Positions 1 to 9,791 are shown, counted from the stretch's first letter. The stretch: 64,000 bases of DNA from Staphylococcus edaphicus (GCF_002614725.1 NZ_MRZN01000016.1:1-64000); one strand, 5' to 3'. Made by a program: numbers and translations. Notes: generated by a model not told the origin, from the letters alone.

Positions 1-60
1 AGAGACTACAGGCTCGAACCATACCCCAGGCAAGCATGCACGGTCAAAATCGTAAGATTT
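1..60 (+). repeat. dispersed intergenic repeat, copy 1 (left edge may be truncated)
   Basis: This stretch closely matches 29458-29517: both read AGAGACTAC-RGCTCGAA, then a CCCYAGGCAAGCATGCACG core, then CAAAAT. Both copies lie just upstream of a terminator-like hairpin. It looks like a short dispersed staphylococcal intergenic element; function unknown. The window starts inside or at the edge of the copy. Confidence 0.6.
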
Positions 61-69
61 TAAATATAA

Positions 70-139
70 AGAGGACTAACCCATAAAGGATTAGCCCTCT
101 TTTTTTGAGATTGGGTATTTATGTCCCAGCCTCTTTTTT
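70..139. terminator. tandem hairpins downstream of msrR
   Basis: An imperfect 15-bp inverted repeat (AAAGAGGACTAACCC / GGATTAGCCCTCTTT, 70-101) is followed by a T run. A second hairpin (GAGATTGGG / CCCAGCCTC, about 107-134) is also followed by T6. The second is an inverted copy of the GAGGCTGGGACA repeat family. They can stop transcription from the left on the plus strand; the first can also act on msrR from the right. Confidence 0.65.
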
Positions 140-161
140 AATTCTTATAGATACAATCTCG

Positions 162-1151
162 TTATTCTTCTAAGAACCTTTTAACTTCTTCTTTGTTTTT
201 CGCTTTATCAATCTCTAAAGCACTACCGTCCATTGGTGTTTGAATATCTTGATACGTACCTTTGACAGGTAATGTCACAGAATCCACGTTCTTATCACCA
301 CGGATACCAAAGTTTAATCCTGATTGTATCAATGCAGAATCTGGCATATTCGTATTTAAATAACCTCTTAAAATACCAGCCACTCTAGGTAATTTAGGTA
401 ATGTATCAATGCTTGCAAGCTCTTGTTTGAGCGCTTGCATCACTTGCTGCTGTCTCCGTACACGACCGAAATCGCCTTCTTCATCGTGTCTAAATCTTGC
501 ATAACCTAATAATTCTTTACCATTCAGCGTATGATGTCCTTTCTTCAACGATACACCAATATTTTTTGACATATCTTTCTCAACATCAATTGGCACACCA
601 TTTGGCTCTAACTCATCTATCATTTTTTCAAATCCAGTAAAATCTAAAATCGCATAATATTCAGGATCAATGCCAAGATTTTTCTTCAATGTTTGTCTTA
701 GCAACTCTGGTCCACCGATAGAATAAGCAGAGTTTATTTTGTGCTGGCCATTACCAGGGATATCAGCATAAATATCTCGCATCACAGACATCATTTTCAT
801 CTTTTTATGAATATAATCGTATTGTGCAATCATAATAGAATCTGTTCTAGAAATGCCGCCTTGTTCTTTGTCAGCACCTAATACCATAACTGTAATTTTA
901 CCATCGTTCTTTACGGCGCCATTAAATTTATGGTGTTTCAGTGTTTTACCATGGTCTTTAGCATATTTTATACCAGAATTATAACCATGAACTGAATAGC
1001 CTATGATAATTGCTAAAATAATAATACAAATCAAAATAATAAACGGAAGCTTTCTGAATCGCTTCTTTTTCACCCTACGCATTGGTGCGGGATTGGTATT
1101 GCTTTGTGTACTTTCATTGCTTCTTAGTTTGTCTTCATTCATTAGTATCAA
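162..1151 (-). CDS. msrR: MsrR, LytR-CpsA-Psr (LCP) family cell-envelope protein
   Basis: A 329-aa single-pass membrane protein. A basic cytoplasmic N-terminus (residues 1-35) is followed by one hydrophobic segment (about 36-54) and an extracellular LCP domain starting near residue 85 (ITVMVLGAD, then the conserved SRTDSIMI and [12 protein letters not shown] arginine motifs and the [20 protein letters not shown] block). LCP proteins transfer undecaprenyl-linked polymers such as wall teichoic acid to peptidoglycan; MsrR in S. aureus affects teichoic acid content and beta-lactam susceptibility. It is divergent from msrA, as in other staphylococci. The start could be ATG 1151 or ATG 1142, three codons later. 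The N-terminal tail differs from the S. aureus protein as I remember it. Confidence 0.93.
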   Translation of the reverse strand: MILMNEDKLRSNESTQSNTNPAPMRRVKKKRFRKLPFIILICIIILAIIIGYSVHGYNSGIKYAKDHGKTLKHHKFNGAVKNDGKITVMVLGADKEQGGISRTDSIMIAQYDYIHKKMKMMSVMRDIYADIPGNGQHKINSAYSIGGPELLRQTLKKNLGIDPEYYAILDFTGFEKMIDELEPNGVPIDVEKDMSKNIGVSLKKGHHTLNGKELLGYARFRHDEEGDFGRVRRQQQVMQALKQELASIDTLPKLPRVAGILRGYLNTNMPDSALIQSGLNFGIRGDKNVDSVTLPVKGTYQDIQTPMDGSALEIDKAKNKEEVKRFLEE

Positions 1152-1281
1152 CCTTATATCTTCAAAATTGCACTTCTATGTACTATAATTAACATATATT
1201 AAAGTTATATAAAAAGTGTATAAAAATCAAGTGATATCTTAATATATGGTACTAAGGTCTAATACGGAAAGGATGTTAAGC

Positions 1282-1797
1282 ATGAATATAAACAAAGCCT
1301 ACTTCGCAGGAGGTTGCTTCTGGTGTATGGTTAAACCATTTGATACATTTGAAGGTATTGAAAAAGTAACCTCTGGCTATATGGGAGGGCATGTAGACAA
1401 TCCTTCATATGAACAAGTCAAAACAGGTAACACTGGACATTTGGAAACTGTTGAAATCGAATATGACGTAGCACTATTTTCATACAATAAATTATTAGAG
1501 ATTTTCTTTTCAGTAATAGACCCATCCGACGAAGGCGGCCAATTTCAAGATAGAGGCACGCAATATAAGACTGCTATCTTCTATACAAATGAAGATCAAA
1601 AAATCGTTGCCGAAGATTATATTGAAAAACTCAAACAAACTATTGATAAAGATAAAGCAATTGCAACACAAATATTACCCGCTTCAACATTTTATGAAGC
1701 AGAGTCAGAACATCAAGATTTTTATAAAAAGAACCCCGAACGTTATGCCAAAGAACAACAAGACCGCCAAAATTATAAGCACACAATAGATTACTAA
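1282..1797 (+). CDS. msrA: peptide methionine-S-sulfoxide reductase MsrA
   Basis: A 171-aa cytosolic enzyme that reduces methionine-S-sulfoxide in proteins with thioredoxin as electron donor. The signature FAGGCFWCM sits at residues 8-16, with Cys12 as the expected catalytic residue and Cys15 nearby; [19 protein letters not shown] and the [13 protein letters not shown] block are the family's substrate-site motifs. An open frame extends 12 codons further upstream, but GGAAAGGA at 1266-1273 lies 8 nt before ATG 1282, which fixes the start. No MsrB domain is fused or adjacent. It corresponds to the msrA copy next to msrR in staphylococci. Confidence 0.95.
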   Translation: MNINKAYFAGGCFWCMVKPFDTFEGIEKVTSGYMGGHVDNPSYEQVKTGNTGHLETVEIEYDVALFSYNKLLEIFFSVIDPSDEGGQFQDRGTQYKTAIFYTNEDQKIVAEDYIEKLKQTIDKDKAIATQILPASTFYEAESEHQDFYKKNPERYAKEQQDRQNYKHTIDY

Positions 1798-1800
1798 ACA

Positions 1801-1847
1801 TAAAGCCGGAAAACAGTTTTTTAAAACTGAATCCGGCTTTTATTTTT
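1801..1847. terminator. bidirectional terminator between msrA and rbsB
   Basis: AAAGCCGGA pairs with TCCGGCTTT around an AAACAGTTTT/AAAACTG inner stem, followed by TATTTTT on the plus strand. It serves msrA and probably the convergent rbs operon. The outer stem is nearly the same as the terminator at 49403-49434. Confidence 0.85.
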
Positions 1848-1855
1848 ATAACTCA

Positions 1856-2770
1856 CTATTTTTGCTTTTTCATTTCTAAAGGTATCTTATTTTTTGTTTT
1901 AACTTTTTTGCCATTATATAAATCCATAACAGTTTTAATACTTGCTTCACCCATTAAATCTGGTTGTTGCGCAACTGTTGCATATAATTTATTATTTTCA
2001 ACAGACTTCATAGCATCTTCATTACCATCAAAACCAACAACTTTAATATCTTTGTTACCAACCGCTTCTACGGCTCCTAATGCCATTTCATCATTTTGAG
2101 CAAATATCGCTTTAATATCAGGGTGTGCTTGAATAATATTTTGTGTCACATTCAAACCTTCTGTCCTATTAAATTTAGCACTTTGTTTCGAAACAACATC
2201 TAAATCATCATCAGCAATATGGTGAAATCCTTTGCCCCGTTCACGAGTAGCACTCGCACCTGGTATACCTTCCAGTTCGGCTACTTTTGTACCTTTACCC
2301 AATTGATCAACAATAAGTTTACCACCCATTTCGCCACCTTTAATATTATCTGACGCAATAAACGAAGCCACCTTTCCTTTAGCAACTTCTCTATCTAAAG
2401 TGATAACAGGTATATTTTGATCGTTCGCAATTTGAACACTACCTGAAATAGCATCCGAGTCGGTTGGATTTACAATAAGATAATCTACATTTTGTTGTAT
2501 TAAATCATCAATGTCATTTGCTTGTTTCGCTGCATCGTCCTGAGCGTCTGCAAATTTAACTTTAACTCCCTGTTTCTTAGCCTCAGCTTCTATACCATCT
2601 TTAATTTTTACAAAGAATGGATTATTCAACGTAGAAATACTGACACCAATAACAACATCTGACTTTTTCTTATCCGATTTGCCACTGTCTTTCTTTTCCA
2701 AAGGCGACTCTAAAGAACAGCCGGCCAAAAAGAGTACCATGACCATTACAATTATGACTAATCTTTTCAT
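1856..2770 (-). CDS. rbsB: ribose ABC transporter substrate-binding lipoprotein RbsB
   Basis: A 304-aa periplasmic-binding-protein-like lipoprotein of the sugar-binding peripla_BP_4 family. The signal peptide ends in a lipobox (LFLAGC, Cys17/18), then a Ser/Lys-rich linker to about residue 38, then the binding domain (VIGVSISTLNNPFF, IVNPTDSDA, LDREV, FAQNDEMALGA, VVGFDGN). These motifs are typical of ribose-binding RbsB. It is the last gene of rbsR-D-A-C-B, 17 bp after rbsC, with AGGAGGA before ATG. Predicted to capture extracellular ribose and deliver it to RbsC. Ribose specificity rests on operon context with rbsD plus family similarity. Confidence 0.92.
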   Translation of the reverse strand: MKRLVIIVMVMVLFLAGCSLESPLEKKDSGKSDKKKSDVVIGVSISTLNNPFFVKIKDGIEAEAKKQGVKVKFADAQDDAAKQANDIDDLIQQNVDYLIVNPTDSDAISGSVQIANDQNIPVITLDREVAKGKVASFIASDNIKGGEMGGKLIVDQLGKGTKVAELEGIPGASATRERGKGFHHIADDDLDVVSKQSAKFNRTEGLNVTQNIIQAHPDIKAIFAQNDEMALGAVEAVGNKDIKVVGFDGNEDAMKSVENNKLYATVAQQPDLMGEASIKTVMDLYNGKKVKTKNKIPLEMKKQK

Positions 2771-2787
2771 GACATATTCCTCCTGCT

Positions 2788-3729
2788 CTATTTATTCTTT
2801 CTATCAATAAGTACTGCAATAATAATTACGACACCTTTAACCACTTGTTGATAGAAGGAAGAAACGCCTAATAAATTTAATCCATTATTTAATACACCTA
2901 TAATCAACACACCTATTAGTGTTCCAAGTATACGTCCCTTACCACCTGTTAGAGATGTACCACCCAAAACAACTGCAGCAATTGCATCCAACTCATATGA
3001 CATTCCCGCAGTTGGTTGAGCTGAATTTAACCGAGACGTTAAAATCGCCCCAGCCATCGCAGACATTAAACCAGCTAAACTGTATATCATAATTTTCAAT
3101 TTATTTACTTTAATACCAGAAATAAAGGCTGCCTTTTCGTTACCACCCATCGCATAAGTTTGTCTACCAAATATCGTTTTATGTAAAATAATATATAAAA
3201 TAATAAATGTAATAAACATCGTCACTGCTGGAACTGGTATGCCTAAAAAGTAACCGCGTCCAAATAATTGAAAGGCATAACTACCATTTAAATTCGTAAT
3301 TGGATTCCCATCTGTAATAACAAGCGTCAATCCTCTAAAAACCGTCATTGTAGCCAATGTCGCAATAAAGGGTGCCATCTTACCTAGCGTAATTAAAATG
3401 CCGTTAACAGCGCCTAAAATAGCTCCAAAAATACATCCAACTAACAACGCAATCATAGAATCCACACCTGAGACCATTAAGATAGCTATGAGTGCACTAG
3501 ATAATGCCAGAGTAGATCCAACAGATAAATCAATACCACCTGTTAAAATTACGAATGTCATCCCAAATGCAATTAATCCATTTATAGATACTTGTCTCAA
3601 TAGGTTAAACAGATTTGATGGTTCTAAAAATGCACTATTTAACACACTAATGATAATGACCAGTAATATTAAACCAATAAATGGAATAATTTTTTCTAAA
3701 TATGAAAATGAGACATTAGATTGCTTCAT
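2788..3729 (-). CDS. rbsC: ribose ABC transporter permease RbsC
   Basis: A 313-aa very hydrophobic protein with about 8-10 membrane segments, of the BPD_transp_2 (AraH/RbsC) permease family. Recognisable blocks are GMTFVILTGGIDLSVGS, the GKMAPFIATLATM loop, the EAA-like region YAMGGNEKAAFISGI, and LDAIAAVVLGGTSLTGGKG. The start is ATG 3729 with AGGAGGG 7 nt upstream; the longer frame would use a TTG one codon earlier. The start lies inside the end of rbsA (14-nt overlap), implying translational coupling. Confidence 0.93.
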   Translation of the reverse strand: MKQSNVSFSYLEKIIPFIGLILLVIIISVLNSAFLEPSNLFNLLRQVSINGLIAFGMTFVILTGGIDLSVGSTLALSSALIAILMVSGVDSMIALLVGCIFGAILGAVNGILITLGKMAPFIATLATMTVFRGLTLVITDGNPITNLNGSYAFQLFGRGYFLGIPVPAVTMFITFIILYIILHKTIFGRQTYAMGGNEKAAFISGIKVNKLKIMIYSLAGLMSAMAGAILTSRLNSAQPTAGMSYELDAIAAVVLGGTSLTGGKGRILGTLIGVLIIGVLNNGLNLLGVSSFYQQVVKGVVIIIAVLIDRKNK

Positions 3730-5206
3730 CAATATTCCCTCCTGTAGCTAAAGTCATAATACGTTCTTCTGTTAAATCTTTATTGTTTAATACACCTACT
3801 ATATTGCCTTCATGTACGACTGCAACCCTATCACTCATACCAATTACTTCTGGAAGTTCTGATGAAACCATAATGATAGACATGCCACGTTCTGTCAGTT
3901 CATTCATTAATTGGTAAATTTCTCGCTTTGCGCCTACATCGATACCTCGAGTTGGTTCATCTAAGATCAATACATGTGGTGCCGTAGCAATCCATTTAGC
4001 TAACACCACTTTTTGCTGGTTACCGCCAGATAAATCCATACAGATATCCTCTTTTTTACCTTTGATATTCAAACGTTGAATCATTTGTTCTGCATAGTCA
4101 TTCATTGATTTATCAGTCAAAAAGCCATGTTTTGAAAAACTTTTTAATGCAGGTAAAGAAATATTTTCAATAATTGAATCTTGGAGCACTAAACCCTCTT
4201 CTTTTCTATTTTCAGTGATAAATGCCAGGCCTTGCTTTATAGATGCATGAGGGTTCCTTACATGAATTGACTTACCATTGAGTGTTACTTGTGTATCTCC
4301 CTTATCCAGACCAAATAAGACGCGCATAATTTCAGATCTACCGGCACCCATCAAACCGCTAAATCCTAAAATCTCTCCCTTATGTAATTCAAAATGAACA
4401 TCTTTCAAATGGTGTACAGAAGAATTAAGCTTACTAACCGATAGCACTAATTCATCTTGTTGATAATTTCTCTCTGGATACTGATTATCTAAGTCTCTCC
4501 CAATCATAGCTTTTACAATTGCTGTATTCGTTGTATCTTGTGTTTTCGTTGTTAGTATGGATTGGCCATCCCTCATCACAGTAATACGATCGGCAATGTT
4601 AAAAATTTCTTCCATTCTGTGTGATATGTAGACAAAAGAGACACCTGCTGATTTCAACTTATTAATTTGTTCAAATAATACCTCAATCTCACTCGTGGTT
4701 AAAGCAGCTGTTGGTTCATCCATAATAATCACTTTAGAATCTTGCATTAATGCTTTACTTATTTCTAACATCTGCTGCATACCAACGGATAATGTACCTG
4801 CTATTTGGTTAAGGTCAATTTGCACATTGAGTGTTTTAAATATCTCTAATGCTTGCTTTTCCATCGTTTTATTATCAATAATTCCTAAAAATTTAGTTGG
4901 TTCTTTACCTAAAAACAAATTCTCTAAGACAGTTAAATTAGGCCAAATATTTAATTCTTGTTGAATAAATGACACACCATTCGTCTCGGCGTCTTTGGTA
5001 TTATCAAATTGAAGCGGCTTACCATCTTCTGTAACATGCCCACTATTGGCATCGTAAACCCCAGTTAAAATTTTCATTAACGTACTTTTTCCAGCACCAT
5101 TTTCCCCCATAAGTGCATGAACTTCTGCATCTGCAATTTCAAAATCTACACCTCTGAGTACATCATTTTGTCCAAATGATTTATATATTTGCTTCATTTC
5201 AATCAT
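3716..5206 (-). CDS. rbsA: ribose ABC transporter ATP-binding protein RbsA
   Basis: A 496-aa protein with two ABC cassettes, as in all RbsA/MglA proteins. The first has Walker A GENGAGKST near residue 35, signature LSVGMQQ and Walker B VIIMDEPTAALT. The second has the degenerate GLMGAGRSE in place of Walker A, LSGGNQQKV and LILDEPTRGIDVGAK. It powers uptake through RbsC. A run of six G residues lies 7 nt upstream of ATG 5206. Length matches the family. It sits 13 bp after rbsD. Confidence 0.94.
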   Translation of the reverse strand: MIEMKQIYKSFGQNDVLRGVDFEIADAEVHALMGENGAGKSTLMKILTGVYDANSGHVTEDGKPLQFDNTKDAETNGVSFIQQELNIWPNLTVLENLFLGKEPTKFLGIIDNKTMEKQALEIFKTLNVQIDLNQIAGTLSVGMQQMLEISKALMQDSKVIIMDEPTAALTTSEIEVLFEQINKLKSAGVSFVYISHRMEEIFNIADRITVMRDGQSILTTKTQDTTNTAIVKAMIGRDLDNQYPERNYQQDELVLSVSKLNSSVHHLKDVHFELHKGEILGFSGLMGAGRSEIMRVLFGLDKGDTQVTLNGKSIHVRNPHASIKQGLAFITENRKEEGLVLQDSIIENISLPALKSFSKHGFLTDKSMNDYAEQMIQRLNIKGKKEDICMDLSGGNQQKVVLAKWIATAPHVLILDEPTRGIDVGAKREIYQLMNELTERGMSIIMVSSELPEVIGMSDRVAVVHEGNIVGVLNNKDLTEERIMTLATGGNIDEAI

Positions 5207-5219
5207 CAGTTATCCCCCC

Positions 5220-5609
5220 TTAAAATAAAACATCACTTGTTAATATGACATTTGCAAAAGGTTTGTCCTCACCAGTGCGAATTACAGCTTTTACATTGTT
5301 ACTATGTGACTTTAACGCTTCATGTGACTCTGTACGAAGATTAATTTCTTCTCCTTTTAACATGCTATATAACGGTTCATTTTTAGTTATCATTTCATGC
5401 GCAATCGTCATCTGTTCGATTGCCATATGTGCTCTAATCAACTGAAATACTTCCCAAAATGACGGTTTTCCAAATTCCAATGCAAGGTCAATTTTTTTAA
5501 CACCATTGGGTACCGGAAGCCCACAATCAGCAATCATAATTTCATCTGTATGACCTAAATCACTAAGTAATTTTGAGATATCGCTATTTAATATGCCTGT
5601 TTTATACAT
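5220..5609 (-). CDS. rbsD: D-ribose pyranase RbsD
   Basis: A 129-aa RbsD/FucU-family protein that interconverts beta-pyranose and beta-furanose forms of ribose so that the sugar can be phosphorylated. The start MYKTGILNSDISKLLSDLGH contains the conserved catalytic His20; IMIADCGLPVP and the C-terminal AVIRTGEDKPFANVIL are family signatures. AAGGAGGG precedes ATG by 7 nt. It heads the structural part of the operon, directly downstream of a palindromic operator. No ribokinase gene is present in this operon. Confidence 0.95.
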   Translation of the reverse strand: MYKTGILNSDISKLLSDLGHTDEIMIADCGLPVPNGVKKIDLALEFGKPSFWEVFQLIRAHMAIEQMTIAHEMITKNEPLYSMLKGEEINLRTESHEALKSHSNNVKAVIRTGEDKPFANVILTSDVLF

Positions 5610-5627
5610 AAAATCACCCTCCTTATA

Positions 5628-5641
5628 TGTAACCCGTTACA
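5628..5641. promoter_or_regulatory. RbsR-type operator between rbsR and rbsD
   Basis: TGTAACCCGTTACA is a perfect 6-bp inverted repeat around a 2-bp centre, the architecture of LacI-family operators. It sits in the 41-bp gap between the rbsR stop and the rbsD start, immediately upstream of the rbsD ribosome-binding site. A related sequence precedes rbsR at 6634-6648. RbsR as the binder is an inference from position. Confidence 0.7.
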
Positions 5642-5650
5642 CACTATCGT

Positions 5651-6616
5651 TTATTTACGTATGCTTCCTCTACGTTTGACAGTGAGCGTCAACTGATTAT
5701 TATCTTTCTTTGTGACATAGTGGCTTAAACCTAATAATTGTGAAACAGCAACTTCGCCTAAATGATATGCGGATTGATCTATCGTCGCAATTTGAGGATA
5801 GGTCATTTTTGAAAACGGAATATTGTCATATCCCATAATTTGTATGTCTTCTGGGACTTTAAAATGATATCTCTGAACTAGTCCTAAAACTTGTATAGCT
5901 ATTAAATCATTACTACAAATAATACTATCGATGTTATGTTCATCCATTGCTTTAATAAATTTTTCCGCATTATCTAATTGTTGTGCTGCTAACATTTTAT
6001 AATTGATATTGTACTGATTTAATACATCCTTGACACCTTGAACACGCTTATTAAATGCATCAATGAATAAATTTTCATGAATAATCATTACATTTTTAGC
6101 CTTTCCTCCTCGTACAATCTCTGCCTGAAGTTGACCACCATTAAAATGGTCGGTGGATATACCACTATGTTCATTATTAATACGATCGACAAATATAAAT
6201 GGAATATGCTGTGCATTTAAAGTTTTTTCAATATTGTTATCATTAAACGCCGTAGATATTATTCCAGTACAATTATGTGATACAAAAGTTGCCAAATAAT
6301 CCTGTGCCTTTTGTATATTATTATCACTATTGCCAATAAGTACTTGATACCCATGTGCTAAAGCAACATCCTCGACACCACGTGCAATTAATGTGAAGAA
6401 CGGATTGCTAATGTCTGGAAGTAATAAACCAATCATTTTGGACTTTCTTTTATATAATGTTCGCGCTGCTTCATTTGGTAGATAATTTAATTCTGAAATC
6501 GCTTCCTCAATTTGAAGTCTTGTCTTTGCTTTAACATAACCATTGTTATTAATTGCTCTTGACACGGTTGCTACTGAACAACCAACCAATGTAGCTACGT
6601 CTTTAATCGTTGCCAA
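5651..6616 (-). CDS. rbsR: ribose operon repressor RbsR, LacI family
   Basis: A 321-aa LacI/GalR regulator. The N-terminal HTH and hinge ([20 protein letters not shown], then [12 protein letters not shown]) bind the operator; the remainder is a periplasmic-binding-like effector domain ([58 protein letters not shown]). The open frame runs to a GTG at 6625, but that codon lies in the Shine-Dalgarno GAGGTGG; TTG 6616 gives the usual M-A-T-I-K-D-V start, so I chose it. It is the first gene of the rbs operon and probably autoregulated through the site just upstream. Confidence 0.9.
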   Translation of the reverse strand: MATIKDVATLVGCSVATVSRAINNNGYVKAKTRLQIEEAISELNYLPNEAARTLYKRKSKMIGLLLPDISNPFFTLIARGVEDVALAHGYQVLIGNSDNNIQKAQDYLATFVSHNCTGIISTAFNDNNIEKTLNAQHIPFIFVDRINNEHSGISTDHFNGGQLQAEIVRGGKAKNVMIIHENLFIDAFNKRVQGVKDVLNQYNINYKMLAAQQLDNAEKFIKAMDEHNIDSIICSNDLIAIQVLGLVQRYHFKVPEDIQIMGYDNIPFSKMTYPQIATIDQSAYHLGEVAVSQLLGLSHYVTKKDNNQLTLTVKRRGSIRK

Positions 6617-6633
6617 TGTATCCACCTCATTTG

Positions 6634-6648
6634 TGTAACCGCTTTCAT
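6634..6648 (-). promoter_or_regulatory. cre-like / RbsR-like site upstream of rbsR
   Basis: Minus strand reads ATGAAAGCGGTTACA, which fits the CcpA consensus WTGNAANCGNWNNCW at every fixed position and also resembles the rbs operator (TGTAACCGCTTTCA on plus). It lies 18 bp upstream of the rbsR start. It could bind CcpA, RbsR or both. Confidence 0.65.
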
Positions 6649-6689
6649 ATTACCATAACATGTTTCCATTTAATAGCCTATTTGCATAA

Positions 6690-6721
6690 ATTTATGATTT
6701 AATCAAAACAAGATTTGTCAA
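6690..6721 (-). promoter_or_regulatory. candidate sigma-A promoter for the rbs operon
   Basis: A consensus TTGACA -35 (6716-6721, minus strand) is followed after 17-18 bp by a weak -10 (ATCATA/TCATAA). Reads into rbsR. The weak -10 makes this tentative. Confidence 0.35.
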
Positions 6722-6834
6722 TCATTCTGTCATTCGTTATATTAAAACCATAAAGTATAAATACACTTATATTTCAAAAAGAATATATAGATATAATATG
6801 TAAAATATAAAGTGAATAATATGTAACCACACTG

Positions 6835-6849
6835 TTGAAAGCGTTTTCT
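6835..6849 (+). promoter_or_regulatory. second cre-like site in the rbsR upstream region
   Basis: TTGAAAGCGTTTTCT matches WTGNAANCGNWNNCW at every fixed position. It is about 220 bp upstream of rbsR. A TATAAT on the minus strand (6867-6872) lies 18 bp before it, so the site could sit just downstream of a distal rbs promoter. A half operator TGTAAC is at 6822-6827. Confidence 0.6.
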
Positions 6850-7016
6850 ATTAATGCTATATTATGATTATACCTTAAAAAAAGAGGTAATAAGCGATTC
6901 AAATATAGTTAGAGTCAAAATGATATTTAGAAAGTTATGCAGTTAGTTTATTATGTAATTAATAACTTCTCCAGTATATTAATTACAGAAACCATTAAGC
7001 ACGATTAACTCCTAAA

Positions 7017-7050
7017 AACACCCCACATGCTGAGCACATGTGGGGTGTTT
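7017..7050 (-). terminator. mprF terminator
   Basis: AACACCCCACATG pairs with CATGTGGGGTGTT around a 7-nt loop; on the minus strand it ends in TTTTT. It lies 11 bp after the mprF stop codon. Confidence 0.9.
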
Positions 7051-7061
7051 CATTATTGCTA

Positions 7062-9587
7062 TTATTTATGTTTTCTAATTACGCGCATCACTTTGATCAT
7101 ACTAACCCATAATGAATGGCGTTTTCTATATACAAGGAATCTGGGTTCCCATTGTGGATTGAATTTCTCTTTATATTTTCTTAAACCTTGAAATCTATAT
7201 AAGCCATTAAAGTGTTCAAAAATACGTCCAGCTATACGTTCTCCATAAAAAGAATAAGGTATTTGCCCCACATTGGATAAAGTCGCCATTCCCATATTAA
7301 AACGTTGATAATTTTGCTTTTGTGACCACAACAACATATTCAAATATAAACCATCCATTAATGGCAATGCGACATCTGTTCTCCAACGTATTAAATCAAC
7401 AGAAATAGTACCTTTATAATATGTTGGCATCAAAGTACAAAATGCAATAATCGCTTCATTACTGTCTTTTATAATTGCAATTGGTGCTTTAGATAAATAC
7501 GCTTCATTAAAACTACCTACAGAAAAATGCATTTCATTTTTATCTGCAAGCCATTCATCACTAATTTTCTTTAAATCAAAAATTAATTGTTGTGAAAACG
7601 GTGGTTCTTTAACTTCAAATTTATAATTTAAATCGTCAAATTTATTTAAAGTTGCACGCAAACCACGTTTTTTCTTACCTGAAGTCGTAAACGAAGTTAA
7701 ATCAATAACCGCTTCCTCACCTAATTTGAAGAATTGATTTCCAAAACTATGATAAAGTGACATATTTTTATCCGTTACTTGATAGAAAATAATATCATAA
7801 CCTAGGTACTCTGCTTCTTGATAAAACGACTCGAGAAGGTTATGGAAAGAGTGTGGATTACCAATAGGATCACCAAGTACAATATATGCACTACGTTGGT
7901 AACGATACATTAAAAAGGCATCTTCTTGTTCATCAACAAAAAATTGTTTATCACCACTATACATAAGGTGACTTAAATAATTCCCACCATATTGTTGAAT
8001 GATAGCTTCACATAGTTCACTATTTTCTCGCGCATTTGAAATTCTATGACGATGTTCAAACCACCAAACGATAGTGCCAACAATAACTGCCACTAACAAA
8101 ATCGTGAACCAGAAATAATACCTTAAAATAGATGTATCTAACTCAATATGATAAATATCCAATGTATAAAAAGCACTGGCAATAACAATATGATTAATGT
8201 ATAGTACGATTGCCCCCATGATAAAGCTTAAGCATAATTTTGAATATCTAAACGGGCGCTTTATAACTCGCGCTCTTCTATAAAATATTAATAATAAAAT
8301 GAGCATTACAATTAGCCAACTCAGTAAAATAAATGAAGCATAGGTATAAGCCGTTGCAATAAATATTAATACAATAGAAATAATAGAGAACAGAATTGCA
8401 CGCTTAGATAACCGATATACACCTACTACATTTAAAAATAATAATAAACATGCACATGTATGTACCGATACAATAATGTAATAAATATAGTGATTTGGAT
8501 CATATAAACCATCATAAATGATGGTTAAATTATTTAAGAAAAATAGCAGACTCGTAAACATTAATAATATAGCAATAGAAAACGATGGTGCTCGCGCAAT
8601 AATATCCTTTTGATACGACGCTAATAAAGAACTCATATCTTTAACTGGAACTAAAATACGCGAATCTTCCCAATAACGTTTGGCAGTTCCTCGAAATTCA
8701 AATGTAGATAAAATCAAGGCAATTAACACAGGAAATAGATAATATGCGAAGCGATAAAGTAATAATGCTAATACAATAGATTCTTCAGCGATATTTAAGC
8801 TTTTAAGCCCTAATATTATTACTAAATCAAATGTACCAAATCCACCTGGAATAAAACTGATAAGCCCTGATAATGCAGCGATAATAAAAATCCCCATAAA
8901 TGTAGAAAATGGTATATGGATCCCTACCATAGATAAAGCCATATATAATACGAGTGCTGCTACAATCCATTCAACACTTGATACAAGGGTACAGTATACA
9001 CCTAGAAATTTTTGCGTTTTTTGTACTGGTTTGATTACCGTAAAAATTACAAAAATTGGTAAAAACAAGGCAACAATATACATTAACCATTTAATCCATG
9101 GGTATGGAGAAAAAAGATGCGATATATTAAACACGTGTAACACTACTAAAATAGATAATAAACTTAAGCCAGTTAACATAGAAATTAATACGATAGATAT
9201 GGTATGCAACAATGCTTTTTTGTCATCTGTAGCATGTTTGTAAAATAAAAAACGTACACTCGCCCCAATAAATCCACCAAAACCTACAACAGCATTAAGT
9301 GCATTAACAATATATCCAACGCGAATGGTTTTCACTAAAGAAATCTTTAGATTTAAAGTCTTCGCCAGTATGACATCATACATAGAAAGTACAATAATAG
9401 ACGCCCCACCGCTTATAAATAATAATACTAACCATACGCGATTAATTTTTCCGAAAGCGTGAATCGTTTCTTTAATATTGATATGCGATAATTCTTTATA
9501 TAGTGTAAACACTACAATGATAAACAATGCTACCGCAAATACGATTTTCAATATAGAAAGTAATCTACTTCTCATTTTTTTAGACAT
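7062..9587 (-). CDS. mprF: phosphatidylglycerol lysyltransferase / flippase MprF
   Basis: An 841-aa bifunctional membrane protein that makes lysyl-phosphatidylglycerol from lysyl-tRNA and flips it to the outer leaflet, reducing membrane negative charge and binding of cationic antimicrobial peptides and daptomycin. Residues 1 to about 500 carry many membrane segments, including the flippase core ([37 protein letters not shown]). The cytosolic DUF2156 synthase domain follows (NQYGG-like [57 protein letters not shown]). Length matches S. aureus MprF (840 aa). The start MSKKMRS has AGAGAAGTG upstream. It is monocistronic with its own terminator. Confidence 0.97.
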   Translation of the reverse strand: MSKKMRSRLLSILKIVFAVALFIIVVFTLYKELSHINIKETIHAFGKINRVWLVLLFISGGASIIVLSMYDVILAKTLNLKISLVKTIRVGYIVNALNAVVGFGGFIGASVRFLFYKHATDDKKALLHTISIVLISMLTGLSLLSILVVLHVFNISHLFSPYPWIKWLMYIVALFLPIFVIFTVIKPVQKTQKFLGVYCTLVSSVEWIVAALVLYMALSMVGIHIPFSTFMGIFIIAALSGLISFIPGGFGTFDLVIILGLKSLNIAEESIVLALLLYRFAYYLFPVLIALILSTFEFRGTAKRYWEDSRILVPVKDMSSLLASYQKDIIARAPSFSIAILLMFTSLLFFLNNLTIIYDGLYDPNHYIYYIIVSVHTCACLLLFLNVVGVYRLSKRAILFSIISIVLIFIATAYTYASFILLSWLIVMLILLLIFYRRARVIKRPFRYSKLCLSFIMGAIVLYINHIVIASAFYTLDIYHIELDTSILRYYFWFTILLVAVIVGTIVWWFEHRHRISNARENSELCEAIIQQYGGNYLSHLMYSGDKQFFVDEQEDAFLMYRYQRSAYIVLGDPIGNPHSFHNLLESFYQEAEYLGYDIIFYQVTDKNMSLYHSFGNQFFKLGEEAVIDLTSFTTSGKKKRGLRATLNKFDDLNYKFEVKEPPFSQQLIFDLKKISDEWLADKNEMHFSVGSFNEAYLSKAPIAIIKDSNEAIIAFCTLMPTYYKGTISVDLIRWRTDVALPLMDGLYLNMLLWSQKQNYQRFNMGMATLSNVGQIPYSFYGERIAGRIFEHFNGLYRFQGLRKYKEKFNPQWEPRFLVYRKRHSLWVSMIKVMRVIRKHK

Positions 9588-9704
9588 GTTTTCACTTCTC
9601 TTTATAATAATCTAAGTTCAATAAAAAATATAGCACAATAATAATATATAATAAATAAAATGTTAAAAATAACTTCTAACATAATTGTTAGGTGTATGTT
9701 GAAA

Positions 9705-9747
9705 ACAAAAAACACCTTATTGAAACGCATTGTTCCATAAGGTGTTT
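9705..9747 (-). terminator. terminator of the AI-2E-family gene
   Basis: AAACACCTTAT pairs with ATAAGGTGTTT; the minus strand continues in T6. It lies about 45 bp downstream of the stop at 9792. Confidence 0.85.
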
Positions 9748-9791
9748 CTTCTCAATTACTAAATAGACACGGCAGTCTTATTATCTAAAAA

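Larger units (their letters stand above)
6649..7016. other. rbsR-mprF intergenic region (long upstream leader)
   Basis: About 370 bp of AT-rich DNA without an open frame. It holds the candidate rbs promoter, the distal cre-like site, a distal minus-strand TATAAT, and an AAAAAAAGAGGTAATAAG segment that resembles a ribosome-binding site but has no start codon behind it. No other structure was recognised. Confidence 0.6.

Noticed and set aside
3398-3751. 117-aa plus-strand open frame opposite rbsC
   Set aside because: It lies antisense to a clear permease gene, has no ribosome-binding site and an unlikely composition; a shadow of the coding strand.
7062-9587. MprF gain-of-function (daptomycin resistance) substitutions
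   Set aside because: The protein differs from S. aureus at too many positions to read single changes without an own-species reference.
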